A DNA stretch of 64,000 nt, taken from Parablautia intestinalis. Lineage in GTDB: Bacteria; Bacillota; Clostridia; Lachnospirales; Lachnospiraceae. A program made the translations under genes and the position numbers. The notes below the pieces were generated by a model. That model worked only from the letters and a program-made list of their open reading frames with translations, searched no databases and had not been told where the DNA came from. Positions 25,022-34,414 of the stretch are shown one piece after another; position 1 is the stretch's first letter, and each line of letters starts with the position of its first letter. The DNA lies in contig RAYQ01000011.1 of the NCBI GenBank assembly GCA_003612395.1, positions 1 through 64,000 of the forward strand. Direction: 5' to 3'.

Positions 25022-25403
25022 ATGTTTATCAAAATACTTACGAAAACTTATAAAGGTGAGAAACGGTACTATGCAAGCAACCTGCCAAAAGACCAAAAGA
25101 CCAGTTCCCCGCTGACTGTTTTGGGGAACTGTATCACCCGCGACATAGAACAAGAACAGGCGGAACATCTGAAAAATGATTATAAGCATCGCATGTCAGT
25201 CAACCGGACATTATGCGTCTGCTTAAAAGCGATTTGCTCTACATACTTTTGGAGAAAGATCCTCAAAGAAGAATGAACTGTTTCGGAAACTCTATGATGA
25301 GATCAGCCAGAATATAGTGCCGGTGAGGCCTGAGCGGCACTATAGAAGAACCAAGGGCAAGCTTGCCGGCAATTACTCAAATACCCATAAACGAAGCTAC
25401 TGA
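25022..25403 (+). mobile_element. IS4-like transposase debris
   Basis: An N-terminal-like piece (MFIKILTKTYKGEKRYYAS) is followed by a C-terminal piece readable only with frame changes: DYKHRMSVNRT, MRLLKSDLLYILLEKDPQRR and KLYDEISQNIVPVRPERHY, ending in RRTKGKLAGNYSNTHKRSY and a stop at 25401-25403. The last part is typical of IS4-family transposase C-termini. At least two frameshifts and a large deletion make the element inactive. Confidence 0.6.
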
Positions 25404-25781
25404 TCTTTTATAGCCAGAACATATAAACTCCCACCTGTAGCTACACTCAATCTGTCAAATTTACATTTTTATCTTGTGCTTTTAGGGGCAATATTACATT
25501 CGGGAGCTGGTGAACCTATGTTCTGAGGAGCGCTTTGCCAAAAAGTATAGGGGTTTCGCCAAATGATATATAAGTATAACGGTAAAAAGATAATGAGAAA
25601 ATGATAAGGGCTGTAAAGGCTCTTTTTTATTTTAAGGCAATCCATAATTCGAAACACTTTCCTACAGTCGGAAAAGTCCTAATACCTTATAAAGCGATGC
25701 TTGATGTTATTCGGCTGACTGCATATAATGATACCGATATCAAAATTTGCAGAAAGATTTTTGAAAGCAGAAAATGATTTT
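25404..25781. other. Stretch without a supported gene
   Basis: No convincing coding frame. A weak hairpin with a T-tract (GGGCTGTAAAGGCTC then TTTTTT, about 25608-25631) may be a terminator remnant. The promoter of the next two-component system starts at about 25782. Confidence 0.4.
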
Positions 25782-25813
25782 AGGATAATTCTGCAACATT
25801 TGGGCTTTATAAT
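25782..25813 (+). promoter_or_regulatory. Direct-repeat operator and -10 box of the second Bce-like RR gene
   Basis: AGGATAA (25782) and GCAACAT (25793) are positioned 11 bp apart and TATAAT (25808-25813) starts 15 nt after the second. The block TTTTAGGA...GCAACATTT...TATRAT recurs before the ABC genes at 27601-27636, so both promoters are probably controlled by the regulator at 25845. Confidence 0.6.
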
Positions 25814-25844
25814 ATCCGTAAAACCCGGAAAAGGAAGTGGACAC

Positions 25845-26552
25845 ATGAAGAAGATCATCATCATTGAAGATGATACCATATTAAACAAAACCCTTGCCTA
25901 TAACCTTGTTTCGGACGGTTATGAGGTGGATTCTGCCTATACCTGTTCTATGGCGAAAGAACTGTTAAAGGGAAATTATCATCTGGCATTATTGGACATC
26001 AATCTGCCAGATGGAAACGGGCTTGACCTATGTACTGAGATAAAGGAGAAAACCCCGGAAACATACATTATCTTCCTGACTGCCAATGACAGGGAAAGCG
26101 ATATGCTGAAAGGTTATGAAGCAGGAGGCGCGGATTATTTTACCAAGCCCTTTTCTGTGGCGGTACTCTGCAGAAAAATTGCTGCTGTATTTGATACCAT
26201 AGAGCAACACTGCCCGCATCATGACTTGTACAAGGATGGCTTTCTGAATATCGATTTTTCTGAACAGACTGCTACACTGGGCGGAAATCCCATAGATTTC
26301 ACGCCAAAGGAATACCGCACCCTGTTGCTTTTCATAAAGAACAGCAGGCTGATTCTGACAAAAACGCAGCTTTTAGAAAAATTATGGGACGTTGATGGGA
26401 ACTTTGTGGATGAGCATACCTTGACAACCATAATCAGCCGCATCCGCAAGAAGATTGAGGTGGATGGACACAAATATATCAAGACGGCTTATGGCATGGG
26501 CTATCAGTGGATCGGGGGCGGATGGAATGAAACTTCAAAATTTATCAATTAG
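25845..26552 (+). CDS. OmpR-family response regulator of a Bce-like system
   Basis: Protein of 235 residues. Receiver with E8-D9-D10, phosphoacceptor D51 (LALLDINLP) and KPF; C-terminal winged helix (FTPKEYRTLLLFIKNSRLIL then KTAYGMGYQW). The ATG at 25845 follows GGAAGTGGACAC; an upstream in-frame extension runs through the promoter and was rejected. It overlaps the kinase by 26 bp. Confidence 0.92.
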   Translation: MKKIIIIEDDTILNKTLAYNLVSDGYEVDSAYTCSMAKELLKGNYHLALLDINLPDGNGLDLCTEIKEKTPETYIIFLTANDRESDMLKGYEAGGADYFTKPFSVAVLCRKIAAVFDTIEQHCPHHDLYKDGFLNIDFSEQTATLGGNPIDFTPKEYRTLLLFIKNSRLILTKTQLLEKLWDVDGNFVDEHTLTTIISRIRKKIEVDGHKYIKTAYGMGYQWIGGGWNETSKFIN

Positions 26553-27558
26553 GAGATTCCTGCTGATACTGGCAGCAGGTGTGGCCATTACCGCTACCTG
26601 CCTGATAGCTGTCTTCTGTCTGATGACCGGCAGCGGAATCTTTGCCCTGTATGGAATGCTGCTGACCGCCGCCATGTTTGTGTGGGGCATAATCTTTTTG
26701 AAATTCTTTCAAAGAAAGCTGACGGAGTTTACGAACAGCTTATGCCGGACGATGGATGGGATGATAGATGGCGGTGAAAGGCCACAGGCAGATATGGAAG
26801 CGGAAACCTCCCTGGCCCGCATATCACACCGGCTGGAACGGCTCTATAATATTATGCAAATGAACCGCTGCAAGGTGGAGGAAGAAAAAGCGGAATTGCA
26901 GACCCTAGTGTCGGATATTTCACATCAGACAAAAACACCGATTGCAAATCTCAAAATGATAAATGATACGATGCAGACCCGGAAAATGCCAGAGGAAAAA
27001 CTGCAGGAGTTTTTGCAGGCATCAGGGAGCCAGCTTGATAAACTGGATTTTCTGATCCATACGATGGTAAAGACTTCCCGGTTGGAAACAGGCGTAATCA
27101 CTCTTGAAAAGAAACAGGCTTTATTTGCAGATACACTTACGATGGCACTGAACGGTATTCTTGCTCCAATGGAGAAAAAGCAGATTGCCCTGTCTGTGGA
27201 CTGCCCGGATAGATTCTCCTTTCCACATGACAGCCGCTGGACGGCAGAAGCGTTGTATAACATTTTGGATAACGCGGTGAAATATACTCCTGCCTGCGGC
27301 AGTATCCGCGTGACCGTACAAGAATGGGAAATGTATTTTAAGATCGACATCGCGGATACAGGCAAAGGCATTCCTGAAAAAGAGCAGGCGGCAATCTTCA
27401 AACGCTTTTACCGGGAGGATACGGTACATGACATAGACGGGATAGGAATTGGCCTCTACCTTGCCCGTAAGATTGTTACCATGCAGGGCGGTTATATCAA
27501 GGTTGTATCTGCTGTGGGGGCAGGCTCTGCGTTCTCTGTTTTTCTACCGAAAAAATGA
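26527..27558 (+). CDS. Sensor histidine kinase of a Bce-like system
   Basis: Kinase of 343 residues with two close helices (about 11-33 and 38-60) and almost no extracytoplasmic loop, a charged linker, H133 in SDISHQTKTPI, an N box (ILDNAVKYT), G1 IADTGKGIP, an F box with FKRFYRED and G2 GIGIGLYLARKI. This is the intramembrane-sensing type, as at 780. The ATG at 26527 was chosen because GGGGCGGATGGA precedes it; the longer frame lies within the regulator gene. Its partner ABC transporter at 27690-30600 has a damaged ATPase. Confidence 0.9.
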   Translation: MKLQNLSIRRFLLILAAGVAITATCLIAVFCLMTGSGIFALYGMLLTAAMFVWGIIFLKFFQRKLTEFTNSLCRTMDGMIDGGERPQADMEAETSLARISHRLERLYNIMQMNRCKVEEEKAELQTLVSDISHQTKTPIANLKMINDTMQTRKMPEEKLQEFLQASGSQLDKLDFLIHTMVKTSRLETGVITLEKKQALFADTLTMALNGILAPMEKKQIALSVDCPDRFSFPHDSRWTAEALYNILDNAVKYTPACGSIRVTVQEWEMYFKIDIADTGKGIPEKEQAAIFKRFYREDTVHDIDGIGIGLYLARKIVTMQGGYIKVVSAVGAGSAFSVFLPKK

Positions 27559-27560
27559 AA

Positions 27561-27636
27561 TGTCCTAAAATTGAAGCAATTCAAAGGTGATTTTTATAGG
27601 TTTTAGGACATTTCCGCAACATTTCGGTTTTATGAT
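27561..27636 (+). promoter_or_regulatory. Operator and -10 box ahead of the second Bce-like ABC genes
   Basis: AGGACAT (27605) and GCAACAT (27616) are 11-bp-spaced direct repeats, with TATGAT at 27631-27636, 15 nt after the second. In addition TGTCCTAAAA (27561-27570) is the exact inverse of TTTTAGGACA (27601-27610). The direct-repeat part matches 25782-25813. Confidence 0.62.
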
Positions 27637-27689
27637 ATGTCTGTCAAATGGTGGTTGGGACAGGCACATGAAAGAAAGGCGGTATTCGT

Positions 27690-28089
27690 ATGAGTATTTT
27701 AAAGACAACAGATTTGAAAAAATATTATGGCGATGAGCCGAATGTCACCCGGGCCCTTGAGGGTGTGTCCTTTTCCGTAGAACAGGGGGAGTTTGTGGCA
27801 GTGGTCGGTATGTCCGGAAGCGGGAAATCAACCCTGCTGCACATGATGGGCGGACTTGATGTGCCGACATCTGGTTCTGTCTGCGTGAGGGATAAGGAAC
27901 TGGCAAAGATGAATGATGAGCAGCTTACCATTTTCCGACGCCGCAATATCGGCTTTATTTTCCAGAACTATGCTCCAGCGCACAAGTAATGAATTTAACC
28001 AGACGATCGTGATGATTACCCATAACAATGATATTGCCCAGCTTGCTGACCGCATTGTGCGGATAGAAGATGGCAGGATTGCAGGTTAG
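27690..28089 (+). pseudogene. BceA-like ATPase with internal deletion
   Basis: The first 94 residues are a normal ATPase N-terminus: KYYGDEPNVTRALEGVSF, Walker A GMSGSGKST, and the Q-loop region NIGFIFQNY. The sequence then jumps, with a frame change, to MLQRTSNEFNQTIVMITHNN and ADRIVRIEDGRIAG, the H loop and the C-terminus. About 100 codons with the ABC signature (LSGGQ) and Walker B (DEPTGALD) are missing, so the protein cannot hydrolyse ATP. The permease downstream is intact. Confidence 0.88.
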
Positions 28090-28101
28090 GAGGGCAGGAA
28101 C

Positions 28102-30600
28102 ATGATATTACCATTTGAAAATGATACCAGCGCCATTGTGAAGAAACTGGCAGGGCGTAGCTTTCATTATGAACGGCAACGAAATTTCTTTGCCATCGCT
28201 GCCTTAGCACTAACTTCGTTTATGATAGCCGCAACATTCAGCATCGGCTTTAGTTACTTTGAAACCTATCAAATGCAGCAAATCCGGTTAATGGGTACCG
28301 CCGCGGATGTCGGGATCACAAATCCAACAGAAAATCAATTGGCAGAGATTACAAGATCAAGCCTTGTCCTTGATGTGGGTATACAGCAGCGTTTAGGCAG
28401 CGTTGATACAGAGCAACTGCAAAGTGCAAGGTTAGGTATAGTATGGATAAATGACATAGAATGGGAGTCCCATCGTCTACCCGCTATATCAGGTGTTGTA
28501 GGAAATTACCCGTCTAATAAAAGCGATGTCATGTTGCCCACATGGGTGCTCGAACAAATGGGGATTTCAGAGCCGCAAATTGGGATGGAAATTGTGCTAT
28601 CATATCAAATTGGCGACAACTACGATTATATTACAGATACTTTTTTGCTGTCGGGTTATTATACAGACTATATTTCAACGCGCACGAATAATCGTGGCTA
28701 TGTTTATGTTTCGACTGCTTTTAGGGATAGCATAAATGGATTACAGGATAATAGCGTTACGGCAATGATTTGTTTTGAAGGCAATGATGATGTAGAAAAA
28801 AGCTGTGAAAAGTTGCAGCGTAATATTGACTTTACAGAAAAGCAAACATTTGAAATTGTTCCATTAAGGCAGGCAAATGGCGGCGCTATTGTTTTAGCTG
28901 TGATAATTGTTGCAGCTTTTATAACCTTTAGCGGCTATCTGCTGATTTATAATATTCTCTATATCTCTGTCGTAAAGGAAGTGCAATTCTATGGTCGCCT
29001 TAAAACGATTGGAACGACCAAGAAGCAAATCAAGAGGATAATTTATAAGCAGGCAATAAAAAACTCTTGTATCGGTATTCCGGCTGGCCTGTTGCTTGGC
29101 GCAGTTGTTTCTTTTGGCATTGTTCCCTATTTTCTGAATATGATGTATTCGACAAATTCTGATGTGGGAACAAAAGTATCTTTTTCACCGTTTATTTTTA
29201 TAGGGGCCGCTATGTTCACGTTCATAACGGCGATGGTTGCAAGCATGAAGCCCGCCAAAATCGCCGGGGGCGTTTCACCAATAGCAGCACTCCGATATAC
29301 AGCGGCCAGCACAAAGACCGGTATCAGAAATTGCGGCAAAATGAAGTTATCCAGAATAGCATGGAACAATGTCTTTCGGAATGTTAAAAGTACAGTCCTC
29401 GTTTTTATATCACTATTTTGCGGGCTTTCCCTGTTCCTGGTCGTCACAGGGCTATTGTATGGTTTAAACCCAAAGAATTACGTTAGCGGGTGGGGAGTAA
29501 GCGATTTTGCACTCACATACAGTATCCACGAAAATGAAGATTTAATTACCAGCGAAATGGTTTCAGAAATTAGCCGGATTGATGGTATTGAGAATTTGCG
29601 GTTGACCTATGTGGCTTATCCTCAGGTAACAGCAGATGTTTTATACGATGATGCCGTGTTTCGCGACTTCCTCATGTCATTAGACGGAGTAAGTGGCATT
29701 GATTTTTCTGATCCGGCAAAGTTAGAAACTTATCAGCAAAACTTTTTCAGCGGGGTTTTTGGAATTGATAGCGCATATTTAGAAGAAATCAATAAAACCT
29801 TAAACTCGCCTATTGATATGTCTGCCTTTGAGAAAGGGAATGTTGTGCTACTGCCCCAAAAGGTAGATGGGCTTATTCAACCGGGACAGGAAATAACGAT
29901 CCAGACGCAGAAAGGACAACATTCCTTTGTTGTAGCAAATGGTTTTTTGAACGATGGCTTTCGAGCATGGGGTGGTAATGAGCATGGGACGGCTCCTGAT
30001 TTGTATATCAGTCAAACGGCTATACAAGAGCTTTTCCCACAATATAGAGTATTCCGGGTTGCTTTTGATACGGATGGGCAACAGGACGAAAATATACTCC
30101 AAGAATTAAAGCAAATTACTGCATCGCACTCTAAGATTTATGTTATATCCCGATATGAACGGCGAGAAGAAATGCGGGATTATCTCGTTACAGCAAATGT
30201 TTTAGGAACAGGACTGTCCGTAATTTTGCTGTTGGTTGGTGTGATGAACTTTGTCAATACAATGGTTGCCAATGTAAGCAGTCGGCGTTATGAATTAGCT
30301 ATCCTTGAAAGTGTCGGAATGACAAAGCGGCAAATCAAACGGATGTTGGCTATGGAAGGGTGCTGTTACTGGGGTGTTTCGCTTTCCCTTGTGGCCACTA
30401 TTGGAACGGCGATCTTCATCGTGCTATATGTGATATTTAGCCAGTTGGCTTCTTACGCTGTTTTTTCCTACCCATTTATCCCTCTGGTACTGGTGTCTGG
30501 ACTGGTGCTGCTTATCTGCCTTGTTGTGCCAATATGGGCATACAAGGCAGATATTGAACTCCCGGTTGTGGAGCGGTTGAGAATTTCAGAGAAAGATTAG
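28102..30600 (+). CDS. FtsX-family ABC permease, 832 residues
   Basis: Large MacB/FtsX-type permease. TM1 near residue 35, a long extracytoplasmic domain (about 55-265), three helices around 270-400 with the motif LKTIGTTKKQIKRIIYKQA, then a second repeat with TM near 440, a second outer domain (about 470-690) and three final helices (NTMVANVSSRRYELAILESV, GMTKRQIKRMLAMEG). The internal duplication and size fit permeases with two FtsX domains. Start after TTAGGAGGGCAGGAAC. Without a functional ATPase next to it, it may be idle or borrow another ATPase such as that at 1963. Confidence 0.88.
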   Translation: MILPFENDTSAIVKKLAGRSFHYERQRNFFAIAALALTSFMIAATFSIGFSYFETYQMQQIRLMGTAADVGITNPTENQLAEITRSSLVLDVGIQQRLGSVDTEQLQSARLGIVWINDIEWESHRLPAISGVVGNYPSNKSDVMLPTWVLEQMGISEPQIGMEIVLSYQIGDNYDYITDTFLLSGYYTDYISTRTNNRGYVYVSTAFRDSINGLQDNSVTAMICFEGNDDVEKSCEKLQRNIDFTEKQTFEIVPLRQANGGAIVLAVIIVAAFITFSGYLLIYNILYISVVKEVQFYGRLKTIGTTKKQIKRIIYKQAIKNSCIGIPAGLLLGAVVSFGIVPYFLNMMYSTNSDVGTKVSFSPFIFIGAAMFTFITAMVASMKPAKIAGGVSPIAALRYTAASTKTGIRNCGKMKLSRIAWNNVFRNVKSTVLVFISLFCGLSLFLVVTGLLYGLNPKNYVSGWGVSDFALTYSIHENEDLITSEMVSEISRIDGIENLRLTYVAYPQVTADVLYDDAVFRDFLMSLDGVSGIDFSDPAKLETYQQNFFSGVFGIDSAYLEEINKTLNSPIDMSAFEKGNVVLLPQKVDGLIQPGQEITIQTQKGQHSFVVANGFLNDGFRAWGGNEHGTAPDLYISQTAIQELFPQYRVFRVAFDTDGQQDENILQELKQITASHSKIYVISRYERREEMRDYLVTANVLGTGLSVILLLVGVMNFVNTMVANVSSRRYELAILESVGMTKRQIKRMLAMEGCCYWGVSLSLVATIGTAIFIVLYVIFSQLASYAVFSYPFIPLVLVSGLVLLICLVVPIWAYKADIELPVVERLRISEKD

Positions 30601-30613
30601 CGAGATTGTACTT

Positions 30614-31215
30614 GTGACACTCATTCCCGGAAAATTAGTCTTTTCATGCAATTCAATAAAATACGGGAAATGCGGAGGTCTGCTGTTTCTGCAGGCAGGT
30701 CTCTATTCCATAGGGACGCAGCGGGCGATGGGGATAAACGGGCTGACCATTGGGACGGATAGCGGGGATGATGACACGCTTGCCCTGGCGGGCAAAGGGT
30801 ACACGGCGGCTGACATACTGGAGCAGTGCCGGAAGCTGGACCGTATGGAGAAGGAGGGGAATCTGAAAGACAGCGGAGATAAAAACCAATGGGTAATTGA
30901 TGAAGTGGCGGCACCCATTGTCAGACGGATATTCCGAATGACTTTGGAGGGTTACGGTCCGTATCAGATTGCAACGCAATTCACAGCCGAGCATATTCCT
31001 ACAAATTGACGAGTTCCACCATAGCGCATAACTTACAGAAACATGAATACTTAGGACATACGGTAAATTTCAAGACACGCAAGCATTTTAAGGATAAAAA
31101 GAGCCATTATGCAGATAAAGACCAGTGGTTAATCTTTGAGGACACCCATAGAAATAAAACTCGCTTATTTGATACAAAGAATAGGAACAGAATACTTGAA
31201 AAGCCGCAGGAATAA
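30614..31215 (+). pseudogene. Large serine recombinase remnant
   Basis: Two frames can be joined. The first contains an unrecognised piece (GYTAADILEQCRKLDRMEKE) and then NQWVIDEVAAPIVRRIFRMT, LEGYGPYQIATQFTAEHIPT, typical of the recombinase domain of large serine integrases. The second (31006-31215) continues as AHNLQKHEYLGHTVNFKTRK and WLIFEDTH. The catalytic resolvase domain is absent and the junction contains a frameshift. It is debris of a conjugative or mobilisable element. Confidence 0.72.
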
Positions 31216-31256
31216 AGGCTTTCGGCACATTGGGCGTGACCGGAAGCCTTTTTCTT
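31214..31256 (+). terminator. Rho-independent terminator
   Basis: AAAGGCTTTCGG and CCGGAAGCCTTTTT form a stem followed by a T-rich run directly after the recombinase remnant. Confidence 0.7.
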
Positions 31257-31298
31257 TTGGTGGCAATTTTCATTTTTGTAAGGAGCAGTATTTGAAAG

Positions 31299-31350
31299 TG
31301 AACCCACTCCACAGATATTTGAACCCACCCTGTCAATAAATTTGAACCCC
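31299..31350. repeat. Three GAACCC-centred direct repeats, possible IS21-type end
   Basis: TGAACCCAC (31299), TTTGAACCCAC (31318) and TTTGAACCCC (31341) are spaced 21-23 bp apart. Such multiple short repeats mark the ends of IS21-family elements. No IS21 gene is adjacent, so it is probably an orphan end. Confidence 0.45.
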
Positions 31351-31387
31351 TTTAAGGCAAAATCAAAAAGTATCAAATTGAAGATTT

Positions 31388-31837
31388 TTATGCCTTGTCT
31401 TTAATTCCGCAGAAAAAATTGACTGCGGACGATATATCTTCATCATTTGGATGCCCTTTTGCAATGCCTCCAACGAGTTTAAAGGGACCAAATGTATCAA
31501 ATCCGAGACAACCATAGCAGCCTTGTATTTTTGATTTTTTGGATTCGGCAATCTGCTTAATTGCATCTGCGTAGTTCTTGCGTTTTACCCCGCAGGTGTA
31601 GAGAAAGAATACCTTTTTATTTTGGGGAAGATTAGCCTCTGCCCATTTCAGGATACTTTCATGAAATTTTTGGTAGTAGATACCAGAAGCAAAACCAATC
31701 ATGTCATAATCAGAACAGTCAGTTACAGTTGCGGCAGAGATATCAACGGCTGTAACATTTCCTTGTGCCACAATTGCATCTACCAGTTTTTTTGTGTTCC
31801 CATGATGGCTTGAGTAGTAAAGGATTAAAGTTTTCAT
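31388..31837 (-). CDS. Flavodoxin-family protein
   Basis: Protein of 149 residues with the FMN phosphate-binding loop near the N-terminus (LILYYSSHHGNTKKL, variant of T/SxTGxT) and the second FMN-contacting segment GFASGIYYQKFH. The internal CGVKRKNYADAI and CYGCLGFDTFGP are typical of clostridial flavodoxins. It would shuttle electrons, probably to the nitroreductase-like enzyme with which it overlaps by 4 bp. It is the last gene of the minus-strand operon that begins with the response regulator at 35093. Confidence 0.88.
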   Translation of the reverse strand: MKTLILYYSSHHGNTKKLVDAIVAQGNVTAVDISAATVTDCSDYDMIGFASGIYYQKFHESILKWAEANLPQNKKVFFLYTCGVKRKNYADAIKQIAESKKSKIQGCYGCLGFDTFGPFKLVGGIAKGHPNDEDISSAVNFFCGIKDKA

Positions 31838-32541
31838 TTTTCGTCCTCCTTGTAAGTGATTTCAATGCGGAATTTACTGCCATCTGATTTTGGAACAGCC
31901 GAAATTATAGCATTTCCATTATGTTCGAGGGCAAGCACGGCATGGCGGGCGGCAATACCAATATCAATTTTATTCAGCTTATTTTTAAGGATGAGACGGG
32001 AGATGCCCGTGCCTGCATCTTCAACAATTACTTTCCCTGGCTCAAATTTTAGTTCCCAGGGCTGTGAATTAAGGGAAGAAGGGGCAAGCCTTACGGCTCT
32101 TGAGACGGCAGTATCCTCTGTACTGATACGGTTTAAGGGTTTTCTCTTAAACTCAGATTCATTTATTCTTGCAGGGGTATCTGCCTTGCCAATAGCAAGG
32201 GCGATACAGAACCGTTTCAATTCATTTTTGGGCTTAATATTCATAAAGTATCCGCTGCCAAGCCCTATGCTCTGGACATATAAATCAGCCTTTTGCAATA
32301 GAAACCCAACATTAGCATAGGCAGATGGAGAACTGTCGCAGAAAGCGAGTAAATAATGGGATGCACCTTGACTAGCGGAAACTTCTGCAGCCGGGAGAAG
32401 TTTGAAATCGGCGTGCTGCCCGCTAAGCTGCTCCGATTCGGAAACACAGGCAAGAATACTGCTTAAACAGTCTTCTGGAACAGGAGAGTTAAGGTAATTC
32501 CGTACCTGCCTGCGGGTAAAAATTGTTTCATAAAGTGTCAT
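31834..32541 (-). CDS. Nitroreductase-family protein
   Basis: Protein of 235 residues with the nitroreductase start (LYETIFTRRQVRNYLNSPVP), RAVRLAPSSLNSQPWELKF in the second half and a central region typical of the family members that place two half-domains in one chain (AFCDSSPSAYANVGF, DLYVQSIGLGSGYFM). An FMN-dependent oxidoreductase, substrate unknown. The start at 32541 follows AGGAGGAAAACACA; longer frames run into the preceding intergenic region. It overlaps the flavodoxin gene (ATGA), which suggests functional pairing in redox detoxification. Confidence 0.86.
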   Translation of the reverse strand: MTLYETIFTRRQVRNYLNSPVPEDCLSSILACVSESEQLSGQHADFKLLPAAEVSASQGASHYLLAFCDSSPSAYANVGFLLQKADLYVQSIGLGSGYFMNIKPKNELKRFCIALAIGKADTPARINESEFKRKPLNRISTEDTAVSRAVRLAPSSLNSQPWELKFEPGKVIVEDAGTGISRLILKNKLNKIDIGIAARHAVLALEHNGNAIISAVPKSDGSKFRIEITYKEDEK

Positions 32542-32573
32542 TGTGTTTTCCTCCTGAAAATATAATATCTGTC

Positions 32574-33314
32574 TCATAGGGCAAATAACGCAGCAAATAA
32601 AAAATAGAGTAACGGTTGGTGGATCATATATAAACCGAGGGAGTGCTGACCAAACCATTCCAGCGGTTTTGCTTTGCTGTTTTCTAAATGTGCAAGTAGT
32701 TTATGGTGTATAAAGAGCTGATGCGTAAAATATCCGGCAGTGTACAGGAAAAGCCACGGCAGAAGCGAAAAATAGTCTGTCGAATAAAAACCGGACATGG
32801 GAAATCCCAGGTAGGTAGTTATAAAGTTACGATACCAGCCATTTGGCAGCGGCAGAATATTCAAGCTGCCAAAACCGAGATAACCGTGATTGATGTTCTT
32901 CGTAAGAAGAAATAAGGCAATGCTAAAAATTAAACCATATTCCGGTTTGAATTTTTGTAAGAACTTTTCTAAAGGAACCATTAAAAGCATACAGGAACCA
33001 ATCAGAGTAAGAACACCGAACCGTACCCGGTTTTGCGGCATTGTAATCAGCGTAGCTGCCACAATCAAAAATCCAAGGCTGAAAACAGTAATGCCTCTTT
33101 TTAGTTTTTCTTTCCCCAGCGGCTCACAAAATCCGGAAAGGAAAATAAATGTCCAGCAGATACATTGTTGCCATATATAAGCACCTTCCGATTGATACCA
33201 TTGCAGATGAAAGTCGAAAAGATAAACCAAATCCCATACTGCATGATAAGCGATCATGTTCAGAAGTGCCAGTCCCCGTATACCGTCTAAAGCAAAATAT
33301 CTTCTGGATTTCAT
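32574..33314 (-). CDS. DUF1624/HGSNAT-like acyltransferase membrane protein
   Basis: Protein of 246 residues starting with RRYFALDGIRGLALLNMIAY HAVWDL, the signature of heparan-alpha-glucosaminide acetyltransferase-like membrane proteins (DUF1624), with about seven helices and an ending SLGLYMIHQPLLYFLFAALF. Such proteins transfer acyl groups across membranes, or at least share that fold. It overlaps the kinase gene by 4 bp, so it is part of the two-component operon. Possibly modifies a cell-surface component when the system is activated (inference). Confidence 0.84.
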   Translation of the reverse strand: MKSRRYFALDGIRGLALLNMIAYHAVWDLVYLFDFHLQWYQSEGAYIWQQCICWTFIFLSGFCEPLGKEKLKRGITVFSLGFLIVAATLITMPQNRVRFGVLTLIGSCMLLMVPLEKFLQKFKPEYGLIFSIALFLLTKNINHGYLGFGSLNILPLPNGWYRNFITTYLGFPMSGFYSTDYFSLLPWLFLYTAGYFTHQLFIHHKLLAHLENSKAKPLEWFGQHSLGLYMIHQPLLYFLFAALFAL

Positions 33315-34414
33315 GTATCATATCCTTTCGTATGCAGTGTCAGAGGAAGGGATACGGTAAATGTCGTTCCCTTTCCCTCTTTACTGGAAACAGAAATATT
33401 CCCACCATGCAGATCGACAATCCGCTTTGCCAGTGCAAGCCCCAGGCCGTTCCCCTGGGAGGAACGTGAAAAGTCCCCCTGATAGAATTTTTCAAATACC
33501 CGCCGCATTACATCCTTGCTCATACCGATTCCATTATCCGTGATGCTGGTTATCAATGAGCCGTTTTCCCTGCGGAGCAGGATATGGATGATTCCATTTT
33601 CAGGGGCAAACTTAATGGCGTTGCTCAAAATATTCTGCCACACATGGGCGAGTAAATCTTTATTGCCATAGTAATCCACAGCGTCCAGGTCAATTTCAAG
33701 TTCCAGTTGTTTTTCTGTCCAGCCATCTTCCAGAAGGAGAAGGATTTCCCGGAGCTGTTCATCCAGACAAAAGGATTCCTTTTTAATGCCGATTTCCTGA
33801 TTTTCCAGGCGGGACAGAAGTAAAATGTTGCTTGTCAGCGTGGAAAGCCGGCGGGTATTGTATAATATTTTTTTCGTATAATTCTGGCGTTTTTCTTCAC
33901 TCAGATCCTTTCTTTGAAGCAGGGTTGTATAGCCTTCGATGGCGGACAGCGGTGTTTTAAATTCATGGGATACGTTTTCCACAAAATCGGTACGGAGTAT
34001 TTCGGTTCCAGCCAGTTCTTTTGCCATCAGGTTAAAATTATGGGCCATATCCCGCAGTTCTTTGATCCGGATATTTTCATTTAGGGAAACATCAAAATTG
34101 CCCTTTGCTACTTCCTGGGCTGCATTGCTCATGGCAATAATCGCCGTGAGGGGATGCCTTCCGGCATAATTGGAGATAATGGTGCCGACAATAATACTGA
34201 CAATTGCTATAACGAAAAATACAATCCCACGGTTTTGCTGGACTAATATCCCGGTTTTTATCAATAGAAATGTAAGCAGGGCTGAAAAAAGGATGGTCAG
34301 CGTCAGCGTCAGGAAGGTTAAAAGGGAAAACATGACGGAGAGCCGTTTTGGGTACTTTTTCCATTTGGATGCCCGGCAAAGCTTCCGTGTTCCAGAAGGG
34401 GTTTGGTTATCCAT
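33311..34414 (-). CDS. HAMP-type sensor histidine kinase
   Basis: Kinase of 367 residues. TM1 about 26-53, a very short outside segment, TM2 about 63-83, HAMP about 85-138, H150 in ENVSHEFKTPL, N box (ILSNAIKFA), G1 ITDNGIGM, F box (FEKFYQGD), G2 NGLGLALAKRI. The type is VanS/BasS-like with a minimal sensor loop. It overlaps the response regulator by 8 bp. The shared operator in its operon promoter and before the ABC genes at 38480 indicates the targets. Confidence 0.92.
   Translation of the reverse strand: MDNQTPSGTRKLCRASKWKKYPKRLSVMFSLLTFLTLTLTILFSALLTFLLIKTGILVQQNRGIVFFVIAIVSIIVGTIISNYAGRHPLTAIIAMSNAAQEVAKGNFDVSLNENIRIKELRDMAHNFNLMAKELAGTEILRTDFVENVSHEFKTPLSAIEGYTTLLQRKDLSEEKRQNYTKKILYNTRRLSTLTSNILLLSRLENQEIGIKKESFCLDEQLREILLLLEDGWTEKQLELEIDLDAVDYYGNKDLLAHVWQNILSNAIKFAPENGIIHILLRRENGSLITSITDNGIGMSKDVMRRVFEKFYQGDFSRSSQGNGLGLALAKRIVDLHGGNISVSSKEGKGTTFTVSLPLTLHTKGYDT

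Noticed and set aside
31299-31350. CRISPR-like repeats
   Set aside because: Only three short copies with 10-14-bp spacers; the pattern fits IS21-type ends rather than a CRISPR array.
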